Source of the DNA: Calvatia gigantea
Taxonomy: Eukaryota > Basidiomycota > Agaricomycetes > Agaricales > Lycoperdaceae
NCBI GenBank assembly: GCA_025093985.1
Contig: JACAAK010000003.1
Coordinates: 4,278,001 to 4,342,000, forward strand
DNA length: 64,000 bases
Reading direction: 5' to 3'
The notes beneath the pieces were generated by a model that saw only the letters and a program-made list of their open reading frames with translations, was not told the DNA's origin and did not search any database. The position numbers were made by a program, and so were the translations under genes. Positions 1 through 12,249 of the stretch are shown here, piece by piece; the first letter of the stretch is position 1; every line of letters begins with the position of its first letter.

Positions 1-376
1 GCGTACACTGATCGCCCGAATCAGATCCCCTTCCAAATCGAAACCGCAGACGTGAAAAACTTACCCTCACAATACCGTTCCACGGAGGCGGAACCCAATT
101 GAGTGGTTTATTTCCGGCTTCTACGAAGTCCATTTGCAGACTTATAATCCGGATATCCACAGATACATCGGCCAGTGAGAACGCCCCAATGATATTGGCT
201 ACGATGAGCAATAACCAATTAAACCGTTTCCTGAGTTTCCATCCTTCATCCGTGAAAAGCAACCAGCGATTGGTAAGACAAAATGTGACGACGTTGATAC
301 CGAACAGAAGGCCATGCGTGAAGACGATGGCTACTGGTTGCGCGAGCCGGGGCTGCGATAACTTGGGACCCGGCAT
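1..376 (-). CDS. Seven-TM-type membrane protein, copy a (partial, runs off window)
   Basis: This is the 5' end of a member of the multi-pass membrane protein family found five times here. Coding exon 1 is 376..65 (312 nt, 104 codons, starting MPGPKLSQPRLAQP). It encodes two hydrophobic segments around the conserved motif NRWLLFTDEGWKLRK. A GT donor follows at 64 and an AG acceptor at about 8, so exon 2 starts at 7 and leaves the window. Exon 1 has exactly the same length and splice phase as the intact copies at 1795-3020 and 61247-62412. No lesion is visible in the part present. The function is unknown; the family looks like Agaricomycete-specific seven-TM proteins. The rest of the gene lies to the left and cannot be judged. 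Confidence 0.75.
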   Translation of the reverse strand, partial: MPGPKLSQPRLAQPVAIVFTHGLLFGINVVTFCLTNRWLLFTDEGWKLRKRFNWLLLIVANIIGAFSLADVSVDIRIISLQMDFVEAGNKPLNWVPPPWNGIVRVSFSRLRFRFGRGSDSGDQCT

Positions 377-457
377 GATGTCTTGAAACCAAAATCAAGA
401 GTGGAAGTGGCTCTGGATTACACTGGGGGATGCAATGATGGTTGCTTGTGGTTCCCA

Positions 458-468
458 CCTTTTTATCC
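458..468 (-). promoter_or_regulatory. TATA-like element of copy a
   Basis: On the minus strand this reads GGATAAAAAGG, about 85 nt upstream of the copy a start. The same element lies 90-115 nt upstream of all other copies of the family in this window, which supports it as the core promoter. Confidence 0.5.
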
Positions 469-1794
469 ACTGAATTGTTCGCAGGTTCCGAGTAATGGGG
501 GCTTCCCAGACTTACCGCGGAAAATGAGTGGTATTTTTGGAGAAACATTTGATGGATATGGGAACCACCACCTACATTCTTACCAGCCAAGGCTTATTCA
601 GAAGGATTTTCCTGCTACGCATGTATATTTAGCTTTATCCTTGTCAGTTGGGACCTATTCTGGCATAGCCCCCCCACGAGTTATCACTCGTGAGATCAGT
701 ACCAGGTTTGTACGTCCCTACAGATCGAAGTTATACATTATTAATTTGCTCTCTCAAACATGGTTCTATAACAACGACGTGCCATGTAAATGTTTAGAAG
801 TTGAGCGAAACCTCAACATGCACGGGCTCCCTCATAATATACCATAATCTGGATGGAAATGTGCACACGAATTCGGTTGTGGAGCTTTTCCCGCTGGCAT
901 AACTATTTCTTAACTCCGAAGCAGTTCTTGTCTTCGCCTTGATGCAGTCACCCATCATGATGTTGATGTATCCTAGCGAGGATCACAGGATGTTGGCGTC
1001 CTCCGATAAAAAAAAAGGGATGGCTAGTCCACCTGGGTATAATAATTCCCACTCAGGTATCCAACCTCCAGCCAAACGAAATCAAGAAGTCACTAATCCC
1101 CCACCACACAAAATTAGTCAAAGCACCCGTTGTCAGCGGAGGCCGGAAGCGCGCAAGGACATGACAGATCTTCGAACCGTTGTTACCCTCATGAGCGTTC
1201 TCCGATCCGTGCCTTTCCTCGACACACCAAATGCCAAAAAAATTGGACGGCACCGCTGCACCACTTACAGATCTGCAATGGAGATCACCCATTAGCATAG
1301 CATCGCGGAAAATCCATTTGGTCTGCAAAACGAACTAGAGAGAAAGTGGGGAAATACGACACGCAGGGAGGAAACATTGTCGATGCATCATCGGACAGAT
1401 TCCTTTACCTTGAAGGGGGGTGATAGCGCTGCTAAGTCCGTCTTGATTGAAGGACATCCGGCTTGCATCATTTAACATTTTCAAGTGCCAAAAAATCAGG
1501 GGGATCAGTTGCAGCGCACAAGGATTTTCAGATTGAAAAGAAGTAGTCTATTAGAGGCACCGCATATCAAGGTCGTGCATTGACGGTACTCGTAGGACAA
1601 AATGTGGGCGATCGGAGTATACAAGGCTAAGGGTTAGCATACTACGTGGTACTCGATATAGTGGAACATGGAGGGGCATAACAGGATCTGGTGGGTTTAA
1701 AGGCGCAAAAGCGCCAACTAATTTCTCATAAATCATCACAGAAGAATAATGACACTTGCGATTTGAATGGCCTTCGGCGGATCAGGAGCACCTA

Positions 1795-3020
1795 TTACTT
1801 CTCATTCCTCGCGAACGTCGACCTAGATCCTTCCAGGTCATAGACTGTTGGCCCGGTCTCAACGCTGCCTTGGACGCCGGCGGATGATATCGGCTGCTGT
1901 GAGAAGTTGATTGTCGTCACCTCCGGAACAGTATAATCAGGCTCTTCGCCATATGCTCGGTTCTGCGCTGTACGGACCACAACCAAATTGAACGCAATCG
2001 GGATAGTGGCCGAGTTCTGCGTTGCATTTCGCGTTAGACGACATTGCTAACCTTGAAAAATAGACCTTGTGGTATACTCACCATCGTTCCAAGAAAAGAA
2101 ATGGCGAAGCTGCTCGTGCCAAACCAAGCGAAAATGTGTGCAAGACCAACTGTCAAATACAGTACTCCAGATTCCATGAGGACACGAATGAGGAATTGAA
2201 GCTTCGTCGCAAAGGGCTTGCTGTCTCCTTTCTTTGATACCCGTCGGATTCGCCAGATCAATAGGCCTGGTACAGAAGTGAGCTCATATATCTCCCCATT
2301 TCATCGGCATACTTACCTGTACAATACGCGTTCAAGGCTGTTGTCGAAGCCCAGAATGGGGTCAGTGCAATTCCAGGTCCCACATGCATGTTCACGGCCG
2401 CCCACTGATAAGGCCCAAAATTTGGGTTGTGGATGTGGATTGCCTGAAGGTATATTTGCAGAACCAGACAGACTATGCCTCCGAGCCAGAGGATAGCTGG
2501 GAACAACATAACCAATTTGTTCCGGTTAAAAACAACCCAGAGGCGATTCAAAATCATTTCAGTGAAACATCTTCTGGACGCCGTGATAAACAAATTTACC
2601 AGCACGATATCTGCGAGAATGGCAATCGTATCTGCTAGCGTACACTATTTTTTCAAAACAAGGAAAATGAGGACCTCTCAAAGCCCATAAGTGGTTGATG
2701 AAACCCACCCTTACAAAACCGTCCCAGGCAGGGTCGATCCACTCAGCTGGTCTATGTCCATCGTCAATGAAGTCCATTTGCGAACTTATAACCCGCATGT
2801 CCGCCGCAACGTCAGCAATTGAAAACGCCCCAAGGATATTGGTTATAATGAGTAATAACCAATGGAACCGTTTCCTGAGCTTCCACCCCTCATCCGTGAA
2901 ACGTAGCCAACGATTGGCGAGACAAAACGCGATGAAGTTAAAGCCGAAAAGAAGACCGTGGAGGAACATGATGGCCACTGGTTGTGAGAGCCGGGGCTCC
3001 GATAGCTTGGGTCCCGCCAT
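1795..3020 (-). CDS. Seven-TM-type membrane protein, copy b
   Basis: A paralogue of copies a, c, d and e. Proposed exons are 3020..2709, 2644..2317, 2266..2082 and 2016..1795, giving 348 residues. Visible motifs are NRWLRFTDEGWKLRK after the first hydrophobic segment, HIHNPNFGPYQWAAVNM in the middle and QFLIRVLMESGVLYL near the C-terminus. The tail is Thr/Ser-rich and likely cytosolic. In copies d and e an intron separates the exon ending in ALLADxVL from the next one. Here its acceptor AG is gone, but the stretch is open in frame, so the two exons appear fused and about 20 residues are added. The family function is unknown to me; surface sensing or transport are guesses. Expression depends on whether the fused exon is tolerated. 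Confidence 0.65.
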
Positions 3021-3112
3021 TCTCGAACAATCAAGTTGAGTTTGGTTCGCGGATGTGAGTTGCACCGGGAAGATGTAACAATGATTGCTTGTTGTTCCCT
3101 CCCAAGCCTAAC

Positions 3113-3122
3113 CCTTTTATCC
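3113..3122 (-). promoter_or_regulatory. TATA-like element of copy b
   Basis: On the minus strand this reads GGATAAAAGG, about 95 nt upstream of the ATG at 3020. It is shared with the other family copies. Confidence 0.5.
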
Positions 3123-3380
3123 CGACTCCTTTGGATTCTTTGGGATCTCATCAATTGTTTTAAATTACTGAAGTACCACAGTTACTGGGGGCGGGCCCTA
3201 TTATTAAACGTTTATCTGATAGACCTGGGGAGCTATTGCCTATACCCTTACTTCCAGGACGAATTTAGAATGATTGTCCAGTTATCTGGATAGGTTAGAA
3301 GACATGATGCTTGTCGATCGGGACACCGGCATGTTACCCTCACGAACTATCACCCGTGTAATTTGTTCTGAGTTTAACTA

Positions 3381-3544
3381 TCCTATATACACTGCACCAA
3401 CGAGTTGATGTGACACTCGTCATATCAATAATATATTATATCCACAAAGTGTAGTCTTCAATATGACACGATTTACACTTTTTGAAATTGATATAATTTC
3501 AATATGACCTGTGTTACATCGACTCGATGGCGCAGTGTATAGGA
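3381..3544. mobile_element. MITE-like element with long terminal inverted repeats
   Basis: The left end (3381-3416) and the reverse complement of the right end (3511-3544) match at about 30 of 34 positions with one 2-nt gap. Both begin TCCTATA and contain CACTGC and GATGT. The interior is AT-rich, partly palindromic (ATATGAC motifs in both orientations) and has no coding potential. Size and structure fit a non-autonomous DNA transposon or MITE. I see no convincing target-site duplication, so the exact ends are uncertain. Confidence 0.6.
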
Positions 3545-6097
3545 GAGATTGACATCGATAACATGGAGGATGAACTTATCATGTGCCAGAATTACCAGAA
3601 CACAGTTTAGTTCTGCGTTTAGTCCTGTGGACACTCAAAGACGCAGCGCCATGGTCAGAGCCTCAACATACACACAAACTCCCCACTCTCTTTGAAATGG
3701 TGAGTGCAATGGTATGACCCCTTTCGCCGTGGGAACTGTTTGGGTCCGAGGACACTTTGTTCTCGCCTTAGCTCTGACGTATGATGTGGTGGTCAATCTT
3801 ATCATTGATGTACACTCTCCCAACAGGCAGCCAGCGTTGTCAAACTCAAGAAAAGGGCGATGGACTAACTCGAATGGCGCTCCAGGGGCTGGCCCTTCAT
3901 TAGTTCGATGATTGAATCCTTGACTGGTCCGAAAGTCTACTACATAAAGATAACTATCACTGCAGTTGCCAGTGGAAGATGCAAGGATGTCCAATTATGG
4001 CACACCTTCGGGTGATTTTTGCGCTCTTGGGCACCTTCCGACTTGTACTTCCCGACGCCCCGAGGGTTAGAACGTCGAACAGGGCCGTCTGTCTTTCAAT
4101 ATGCCGCGAAGATCGCTCATGTGAGGTTTTAAGAAAGCACTTTCAGCTGGCACGGGGAACATGGGAAATTCAGAGTACCGTCGCGGGCACAGAATCGGCG
4201 ATACATCACACCAGTGAAAATGGTATCTTGAGGCTGGGAAATCCGACGTGGAGTGTACCCGGAAAGTCCAAGATTTAGAAGGTCTAATGACCTCCCACTG
4301 GATTGAAAGTACTACCCTTCATGATCACCCTCAGTTGGCGTTCCCTCCCAGTTGGTGCGTCACATCAGCCTCACACCGGCTAATTTGATGTCCCCATACG
4401 CAAACATTGACAAATTCAAATTCAGCAACTCCCAGACCGCGTTTCAGTCCACGGAAAAATATCGAAAAATTTGGAGAATGTTTTCAAAACTCAAACGATA
4501 TATGGGACCAAATTTCACATAGATTGGGAATGTGGTGAACGTCAACGTGGGGGGGAGGCGCCAACTGGGGGTGCCAGTGACTACTGACGGATCCTCAAAG
4601 GCCTCATCGTTGACAGAATGAATACTCTAAACTAAAGCTAGAATTCTTAACCAGAGCTGATACAACAGATCATATCTTGTATCCTAGGTTCTTTCGAAGC
4701 TTTTGTGGCTGGGAAACCAGCAGCCGTTTTAAGATTTATTACGCTCTCGCAACTTGGCAGCCTGCAATGGAGGTGCCATTCACATTCGGGGAAGTAAAAC
4801 AATCGGGGAGGTGACCGTGGCAGGACTGATCTAGGTCAGTTCTGTCGGCAGAATGATAGAGTGGTAATTGTCAGTCTGGGTAGTGTCGTTGGTTGCTGAC
4901 AGGGCGCCATTCCTTGTTGAGATTGCGCGTCCTCAAAAATACTTACCATCTAGATGACCCCTCAATGCATTCAATTCGGGTAAAGTCCAGTTGTCAGGAT
5001 TAATATTGGAGGGTGCAGCACATGCCACTTGCCGGCAAGGAACGGCGAACACCTGCCAACAACATTGCATCTTCCAGGTTTAGAAACTGCGCCACCTGCA
5101 ATGATCCATCAGCACTTAAGTTTGAAAAAGCTTTTTTTTTTTTTGCCAAGCTGGCATATAGAAACATATAAATAACATCTCAGTACTACCAAGACCGTCA
5201 AAATCGATTCAAGTAAGTCCTCAATACTGCTTGGTGCCAATCATGGGGTTCTCTGTTGAGGCTTGAAAGCAGTTCCAGTTTGTTGAACTAACTATCACTT
5301 GGGGCCCGCGGAGGCGTCCCCCTCTCACCAATGGCTTGTATATGACAACGAACGCTTCAAAGGTTGAGCATGTGAGTGCGATACCGATGGCCCGCAAATT
5401 CTCTGCACCCTGAAGGGCTTACGGATGCACAACCAGCTCCACATTGGATTGGAACTGGGGGGCCCTTTCCCCGAGCCTGCACACTGATCCATCTTCCTAA
5501 GAGACGCAATCTTCCAGGTGACGGGATATCAATCTCCTCAACATAACACAGCAAACGCCACTCCAACCTTGACAACGTTCATCAGATACGGGAATGACGG
5601 CACAGCGGAAGTGGCAACATACTGGCAGTAGAAGCTGAGGACCATGGGAATCCATGGGCAATTACAACTTCTTCTGGACTCCTGAAACTCCATCAACTAC
5701 CCTCACGAGCGTGATGTCATAATTTAAACATGTTAATTGGCGCTAGTTTATAATTGATCCTGTTGTGGTATATCAAAATATGAACAAGAAGGGAATGCCT
5801 GAGCCACAATCTCAATATTAAGCTTCTAGAAGCTGGGGAGAGGCGAATGATGACAGAATACGACCAGAATGGAAAAGGGGTGCACAAGGGCCCTACTAAC
5901 GATCCTCATGCTGCAGTAAGAGTTCAGTGCTGAATGTCACCTGGGGGGTACAATCGTCAAAGTTGCCCAATATTGTGCGCACATTTTTGTTGAACGAACC
6001 TTTGGGGAACGGATAGGTGGGGGTACAATTACAAACTCTGTGGACCTGGACTACCCATACGTTAAAAAAAGATTTCGTGGTGATGGAAGTAAAGTGG
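3545..6097. other. Gene-poor intergenic stretch
   Basis: About 2.5 kb in which I can support no gene. A minus-strand reading frame at 3635-3994 (119 codons) shows no recognisable motif and overlaps open frames on the other strand; it may be a gene relic. An A/T run lies at 5130-5145. No tRNA or transposase signal was seen. Confidence 0.4.
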
Positions 6098-8078
6098 TTA
6101 ATGGCTTACATTGCGTCGTGATTCCGGAATTGCAAACCGGATAGATCGTTCAGGGGGACTTCTGAGGGCAGTTGGTTGGGCACGTCCGTGATCGGGACGG
6201 GCATTGAGGCTGGTCCCTATTACATTCCATCGAAAACCGCAAGAAAGCTCGCCGAACTTACGTTGCTAGGAGTGAGTGTACATAGACTGTAGGGGGGGAA
6301 GTTAGCCCGGAGAAGACGGGGTAGGGAGCGAGATCGACCAGGTAGAAGGTCAAAAGCTCGACGAATGAGACGCTAGATTATCACGCAGCGAAGTCCGGGG
6401 GTGGTTTAAATGCCAAACTGAAAGTTTACAAGAAAGATTCCAGGATGAAACTCACACTTGGCGATGACGAGATGCAAACCTATAAAGACAAGGTTTTGAG
6501 GCATAGCCAGCCACTATATCCCAACACGTTACGTCAGTTGTAATAAGTCGACGTGCCTCGCCCAGGCATAATTAAAATTGAGACATACGCAAACCATCAG
6601 CGCGACTGTCCCAGCCCTGGTTGTTGTAAAATTAGCACAACCGGGTGGTCAAAGTATCAGCAAGACTATCAAGTAAGGGGGGAATGAATAGACGCACGCA
6701 GTTAAGGAACCCGTTTCAAACATGTAGCGTATGATTGTGTCAATGACAGCATTCAGACTGTATGGAGTTGCGCATGAGCTGCATGAGGAATAATCTTTCT
6801 GCATAGCATGGTAAAAACCAACTTGAAGGCCGTCATTCGACCGTTTTTTAACAGGAGCAATAATGAGCAGCTGATCATGATATCAACGACAGAGGAGAGC
6901 ACAAATCCGAGCGTGAAGAGCCACTGAATAGCAGGTAGTTAGTCAAATACCAGCGAGGGTGGTGCGAGAAAGCAAAAGACGAACATTGAATTGGGATTTG
7001 AACAAGGTGAGCCCCCGTAGATTGATCCTGGGACAGAGATGGTGCATGTGAGAGATATTCAGGTCTTTCGCATGTAGACCTACAGTTCCGCAGCTGTCGC
7101 TGGGGAAAAAGGAGGGCGAACGGTCAGCCAACAACGGAACAGTAATTGAGTCAGAAGGGGACAATTCACCAGCTATGCATGCTGTAATTCAACGCCATCA
7201 GTCGGAAGAATATCCTGATTCAAGCATTACCTACCGAGCCGCAGAAGTGCGAGGAAAATCTCGAGGGGCAACATTAGGGTGAGAGACCCCGCGAGAAACT
7301 CGGATTGGGCGTACAATTGGAATAACTAAAAGCCAACCCTTTTTGTTCACTTCGGGAGATGAGTTGACCGTAATCACCTCAAACCATTCCCACCTACACG
7401 TTAAAATACGATGCGACAAGAAGCTATCGTGTGCTTGAGAATCGACCCATTTGCGTAATTGTGAGGCGCACCAGTGAACAGCAAATGTCAGAATGCCCTG
7501 AATTCAATGAGATGCTTTTATTTAGGTGAGGGTTATGGACTAACCGCCACGACTACGGTAGACTTGGTGGTGGTCAGACTGAGGAGATATGTGAAATATA
7601 TGTTGGACGCACAGACATAGTGCTATAATCTCATCAGTAATTAGGTCGTTAGCTGATATTGAGGGACGTACGCGGGGAGGACATCGATGTGCGATGCTTG
7701 TCCGAAGTACCCAATCAGGATACTCCATAACCCTGCCCACATTAATGCGGTGTGTAAAATATCCAGCAACCTAGGCGCGATTTCATCGAAAGCAGTCCGA
7801 AAATTTTCTTGTCGGGCCTACCAGACAAATAGAACCTGAAAGAATATTGAGGGAGGTCGCGGCAAAGTGACAAAGTCCTACTCACCAAAACTTTAGTCCT
7901 CCTAGGATCGCCGTCATACCTCTTGAAATATGCAATTGCTTGTATCACCGCCATCCCACTCACCCTAGCAGCATCTATGGTCCTCTGTCAAGACAGAAAG
8001 TAAGAACATGACTTACGCGGATGAATAAAGCCCGCCTATAAGGAGAGCACCAAAAGTTTTTGGGACGTCAACTTCCAT
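6098..8078 (-). CDS. DUF6534-like seven-TM protein with many tiny exons
   Basis: A hidden gene not visible as any long open frame. Exons I can place in phase are 8078..8017, 7964..7886, 7835..7822 (14 nt), 7770..7672, 7578..7545, 7497..7472 (26 nt), 7423..7398 (26 nt), 7349..7315 and 7259..7235. Later ones are an exon ending at 6985, then 6923..6823, 6757..6698, one starting at 6665, then 6513..6456, 6286..6262 (25 nt) and 6209..6098. They spell family motifs in the expected order: FGALLIGGLYSSA, IAYFKRYDGDPRRTKVL, LLDILHTALM, TFAVHCFLSHRILTL, DTIIRYMFETGSLTA, MPQNLVFIGLHLVIAK, FYVHSLLATLNAR. These are hallmarks of fungal seven-TM proteins of the DUF6533/DUF6534 type, probably plasma-membrane receptors of unknown ligand. 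Two junctions are unresolved (about 7234-7030 and 6640-6514), so a lesion there cannot be excluded. Confidence 0.7.
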
Positions 8079-8980
8079 CGCCACCCTGTCCGTCCGAAGA
8101 ACAACGATAAGTTAGGCGACAGTCCATGGACTCAGATATGTTGTGTTTTATTAGAAAATTCACCCGAGTTGATCGAGTTACTGACATATGGTGCGAAATC
8201 TTCAACTCGGCGTGTGTTACATAACTCCGAAAGTGTGCTTCTGAACCTTTTCGAATCCCAACATTTCACCGTTTTGTCACTGCTGTGCATCAAAATAGGC
8301 AAAAGACCTGATGACCAAGCTCGTGATACTGTAGTTACATCGCATGCAAAACAGGGTTACTTGCCATGGGAAACGGTTTCCCCAAAGGACTAAGTCTAGG
8401 TGTGTCATAAAATTATTAAAAATTCGGTGTGGAGAGTGGATATCGTTTGCCGTACGCCAGCCTCAAGATGTTCCATTTGCTAGAGCTGGAATTAAAATTC
8501 CCTTGTAAGCACAAGGCAATACCTGGTGCATGATGCTTTGAAGGCATATAGTCAAAGGGGTTGAGTGACGTACACACCAGAGAAACGGTATTGGACCAAT
8601 AGAAAATCAGACATTGTCAGGGTGCCATCCCTTGAGAGACTGCAGCCATATTTGAACGTTAACGTCGCCAGTTACCGAAGCGGAGAACCTAACTCGTTAC
8701 ATTGGCCGTGTGATGTTTTAGCAGGGGGCAGAACTTGTAATGTGTTTAATGATGGCGGGGTGGAAGGTGGCCACCGGGCCGATATGTATTGACAAACGGA
8801 TCTCGTGGGACTTAGGCAACAACAAGTTCGTGTATGAACAGAGCAGCCAGAATACCAGCTGCTGAGCGCGGAGATCTGAGAGGTCGGGAAACGTGGGAAT
8901 AATATTTCAGTCACATCGCTAAACAATCCAAGCTAAAGCTTCACATCGACCTTCATATGGGAAAGTCCGCTAATGTGCGC
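8079..8980. other. Intergenic stretch, no gene seen
   Basis: About 900 nt with only short overlapping frames on both strands (longest 84 codons) and no family motif. It separates the DUF6534-like gene from the duplicated block. Confidence 0.4.
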
Positions 8981-9040
8981 CGATGGGCCCCTTCGCCAAC
9001 ATCCTGGATAACCTACAAACCTTATGTTCGCAAGGGTAAC

Positions 9041-10244
9041 CTAAATTAAAAGTGACTGCTGCACAGATATCCTAGTTCCGTAAGAATCAAAAAACGCCCG
9101 GTGGTGACTCTTTCGCAGACCCCTTCTCCAGAGAACTCCCATGCACAGGTGGTCCCGTCGCGACACTACTCTGAATATATCGACGGATATCATGGGCTTC
9201 GAGTTTCGGAAGACAATCGTTGTTACTTTCCCGCGACTACTACCAATAACCTCGTCCTCTGCTTTGTTCGGCGCGGCGCGGCGTATCAAAACCAGGTTGA
9301 ACGCGATTGGAATTACAGCCAAGTTCTGCATTGTGCCTACGTCAGACACTATTTTAAGGGATGGCTTGTGAATGTTCACTACTGCGCCGAGCAGACGGAT
9401 AGCAAATCTATTCTGGCCAAACCGAGATGGGCGGGACTAACTGACAGGTATAAAACACCGGACTTCATGAGAATGCGGACAAGAAATTGAAGCTGTCTCG
9501 TCAGGGATCCATTTTCGCCCTTCTTTGACACGTTCCGGATTTTCCAGATCAACATACCTAGACGCGCAAACAACAGGCACGCGTTTCTCCCGTTTCAGTA
9601 GCATCTGGACTCACTGGTACAATATGCATTCAACGCTGCTGTGGATGCCCAGAACGGGGTTAAAACAATTCCAGGTCCTATAGTGATTTTCACCGCTGAG
9701 TATTGGTAAGGGCCGAAATCCGGGTCGTGGATGTTCACGATCTGGAGGAACATTTGCAGGATCGTGCAAACAATCCCCCCAAAAAAGAGAAGGAGTAGGA
9801 ACCACATGACCCACATTCCTTGACCGTAGATGACCCTGACACGATACAGCTACCGAACGAGGCTTTTGAGTAAGTATCCCATCCGTGTATATTTCCGAGG
9901 AACCTACTAGGACAGTATCAGCCAGGAGTGCAACTACATCTGCCAGTGTACACTATTCGCGGAGTCCAAGGAGGTTAGCACTGTTGTGACCAACGATCCA
10001 AGGGACTTACCTTCACAAAGGCGTCCCAGGGATGGCCGGCCATCGTACTCCTCTGGACGATGTCCTGCCTCGATGAAGGATGCTTGGGACATTAATGCCC
10101 ACACGCTCACCGTCACATTCGCCGGTGTCATAGCCCCAGCAAATTCACGATTGAAACCATTACCCATGAGACCCGCCTCCGGATCCTCCATCCTTCATCC
10201 GTGAATCAGCCAGCGGTTGGCAAAGTTAATTTGGGTTCTCCCAT
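9041..10244 (-). pseudogene. Seven-TM-type membrane protein, copy c (broken)
   Basis: This corresponds to the intact copy d at 12250-13449 but is damaged. The first hydrophobic segment is missing, with about 80 nt deleted between the start region and the NRW motif. A stop follows in the remnant of that motif (10212 region). A 4-nt deletion near 9417 shifts the frame after LYLSVSPAHL, where copy d reads HLLVWFGKN. The middle exon (NIHDPDFGPYQYSAVK, 9816-9611) and the start of the fourth exon (MLIWKIRNVSKKGEN) are still recognisable. With three independent lesions a sequencing error is unlikely to explain everything, so this is a pseudogene. Confidence 0.75.
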
Positions 10245-10337
10245 ACTTGAATAATCGTGAAGTTGAGTCCGATCTCAGGGAATATCGGTCATGCCGAGAG
10301 GACGTAGGGATACATAATCCTTGGGGCGATAATTGCT

Positions 10338-10349
10338 CCTTTTATTCTG
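10338..10349 (-). promoter_or_regulatory. TATA-like element of copy c
   Basis: On the minus strand this is CAGAATAAAAGG, about 95 nt upstream of the residual start codon. It is one base different from the GGATAAAAGG consensus of the other copies. Confidence 0.35.
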
Positions 10350-10802
10350 AGTTGGCTGCGTGGGGTTTTACGGACTGGCGGAGAACCATGAATTTGGATC
10401 AGATGGCGGACACCTCAAAAGTTGGAGACAGGTTGCCTTCACCTTTGACTTGCTGGGGACTTGACGCGCAAGTCTGTCCAGACTCCACACGAAGCGGTAA
10501 CCGTGTGACCCCTGCTTGCCGAAACAAATGAAATGACGAGGAATGGGAGACAAGTAGTATTGGAGATAAGTAGTATTCGTCCAAAACAGGATCAGACTCG
10601 CGTATCAAAATATACCTTGACGATCACGCAAATGCATCGCGATGGCGTGAATATATCTACCTTATACCTCCATAAGGTCCGTAAAACCGTATAGTGATTC
10701 TCAACCTCTGCTTATCTCCTCTTTCCTCCTGATGAAGTTCGTATCAGGATGGGTACTGGGTAAAAAAGCCTTTCTTCTGATTCAGTCTAAAATTCAATCG
10801 AT

Positions 10803-11450
10803 TTATTCGTGGTCAACAGCATTATGGCCAAGCCAAGCCTCGACGTTAGCTCCATGACTTGACTTAGGGCGCCGTTGCATGAGCAAAACCGTGAACCACG
10901 CAATAGAGAAAATATGTGAGTGTTTCTCGTCATCTAGCGGATATACATAGTCGAAGGTCAGAGATACAACGTCCGATTTCCGTCTAGGAGCGTAAGAAGA
11001 TAAGGCAAAATCGCAGTCAAAGCTCCACGCCGACAACGGGGTGGCGCTCCTCAGCCCCGCCACCCCATTGTCGGCATCGAAGATTTGAAGGTTTTTTTCA
11101 TCACAGGCGCTGGCAGTTCCCCATTTTGCTCTCTTCATCCCAGGCACCCGCGCTTGCTTAACTCCTACTATCTTTTTCCATCCTGCTGTGATACTTTGGA
11201 CCGATGTTCTTCAGCTGAGAAATCCATGCATGAGTTTTCGTTAGACAGGCAACGCGGGGGCGCTTTTTAATGTGATGAATTCACGAACCGATAGTATCAG
11301 ACCCAGCATCCTTTCTTTGGTTGGAGCTAAGGTCGGACTGCTTTGAGGTCGAAGTGGTATCAGGAAACCTCGTACCAATGTCAGCAAAAGCCGGTGAATA
11401 TTGGCTATGAATTCCTGGTTGTGAATCGGTGAGGCAAGATGTTGGGCCAC
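10803..11450 (-). pseudogene. Relic of a second multi-pass membrane gene (unit 1)
   Basis: Two open minus-strand segments (11450-11241 and 11147-10803) match the corresponding segments of the second duplication unit (14885-14632 and 14255-14034). The first reads EFIANIHRLLL then TKERMLGLILSV. This faintly resembles the seventh-helix region of DUF6533/DUF6534 proteins. The second contains FALSSYAPRRKSD. I cannot join them into one frame, so I treat them as decayed exons. Identity of the family is uncertain. Confidence 0.3.
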
Positions 11451-11455
11451 CCCAA

Positions 11456-12159
11456 TTCTAAGTGCCGGTCAAGCCACAGAAACAGTTGAGGAAGATATTC
11501 CAAACTGTTGTAATCGGTAGTTTGCTGCTAGGGAGGAACGAGTGACGGCAACAGACATGTCGAGGCTTCCCCTACCTCCTGGTTCGTCCCGACCCTCCTG
11601 GCTACCGTCCATTCCTATAACAATCCAAGCACCCGAATCCTGGTTCGGTCAGGTTTGGTCCCCTTCAAAAACCCCTTTAAGGGTCGCACTCCCTCAAGCT
11701 GGTCCACAACATTGATGGCTCTCAATGCTATTCCACTCCACTGCGCGTCACAGTGCATCACCAGCAGTGGGCAAATGAATTATCCGCATTGTGACCACTA
11801 CCACACGCCTGTGGGCTCCCCACTCTGTCGAAACTTAGTCGAAGAACACAGGTCCTCATAACTCCACCCCGCAAATCTCCACCCCACATCCCCGCTTTCC
11901 ACAAGATCCTCCTATTACTATGGCCACCCCCCCCCCCCCCGGGCTGGGGGACCCTCACGGGCTTTCACCTATAAGTAGTCGTACATCAATATCTCTGTAT
12001 TCAAGCCCCGCCACAGAATACAAATCTTGATGTCTTGTCCTGACTGTCCAGATGCCCCAGACCAGCCAGGCAAAGGTAGAGAAACGTGGGGATAACCTCT
12101 TAACACAATCTTTACATAGTACAAATGGGGAGACTTGACGATGGGGGATCTTTCGTTAA
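11456..12159. other. Spacer between duplication units, with a C14 run
   Basis: No gene is supported. It contains a run of 14 C (11927-11940) directly followed by GGGCTGGGGG, a small G/C palindrome that could stall polymerases and is prone to assembly length errors. Confidence 0.4.
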
Positions 12160-12249
12160 CATCCTGGTTAACCTACAAACCTAATGTTCGCAAGAATAAT
12201 AAACCAAATAACAGGCGATTTCCGCACAGATACCCTGGCTCCAGAAGAA

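Larger units (their letters stand above)
8985..11455. repeat. Tandem duplication, unit 1
   Basis: This block is similar along its length to the block at about 12160-14880. Both hold a copy of the membrane-protein gene on the minus strand. Upstream of it lies a shared segment (for example AGATGGCG then GACAGGTTG at 10401/13615), and then relics of a second multi-pass protein. Boundaries were judged by eye and are approximate. Divergence, including indels, is substantial, so the duplication is not recent. Confidence 0.6.

Noticed and set aside
3635..3994. 119-codon minus-strand frame near the MITE
   Set aside because: It is intact but unrecognised and competes with plus-strand frames. I left it as a possible relic only.
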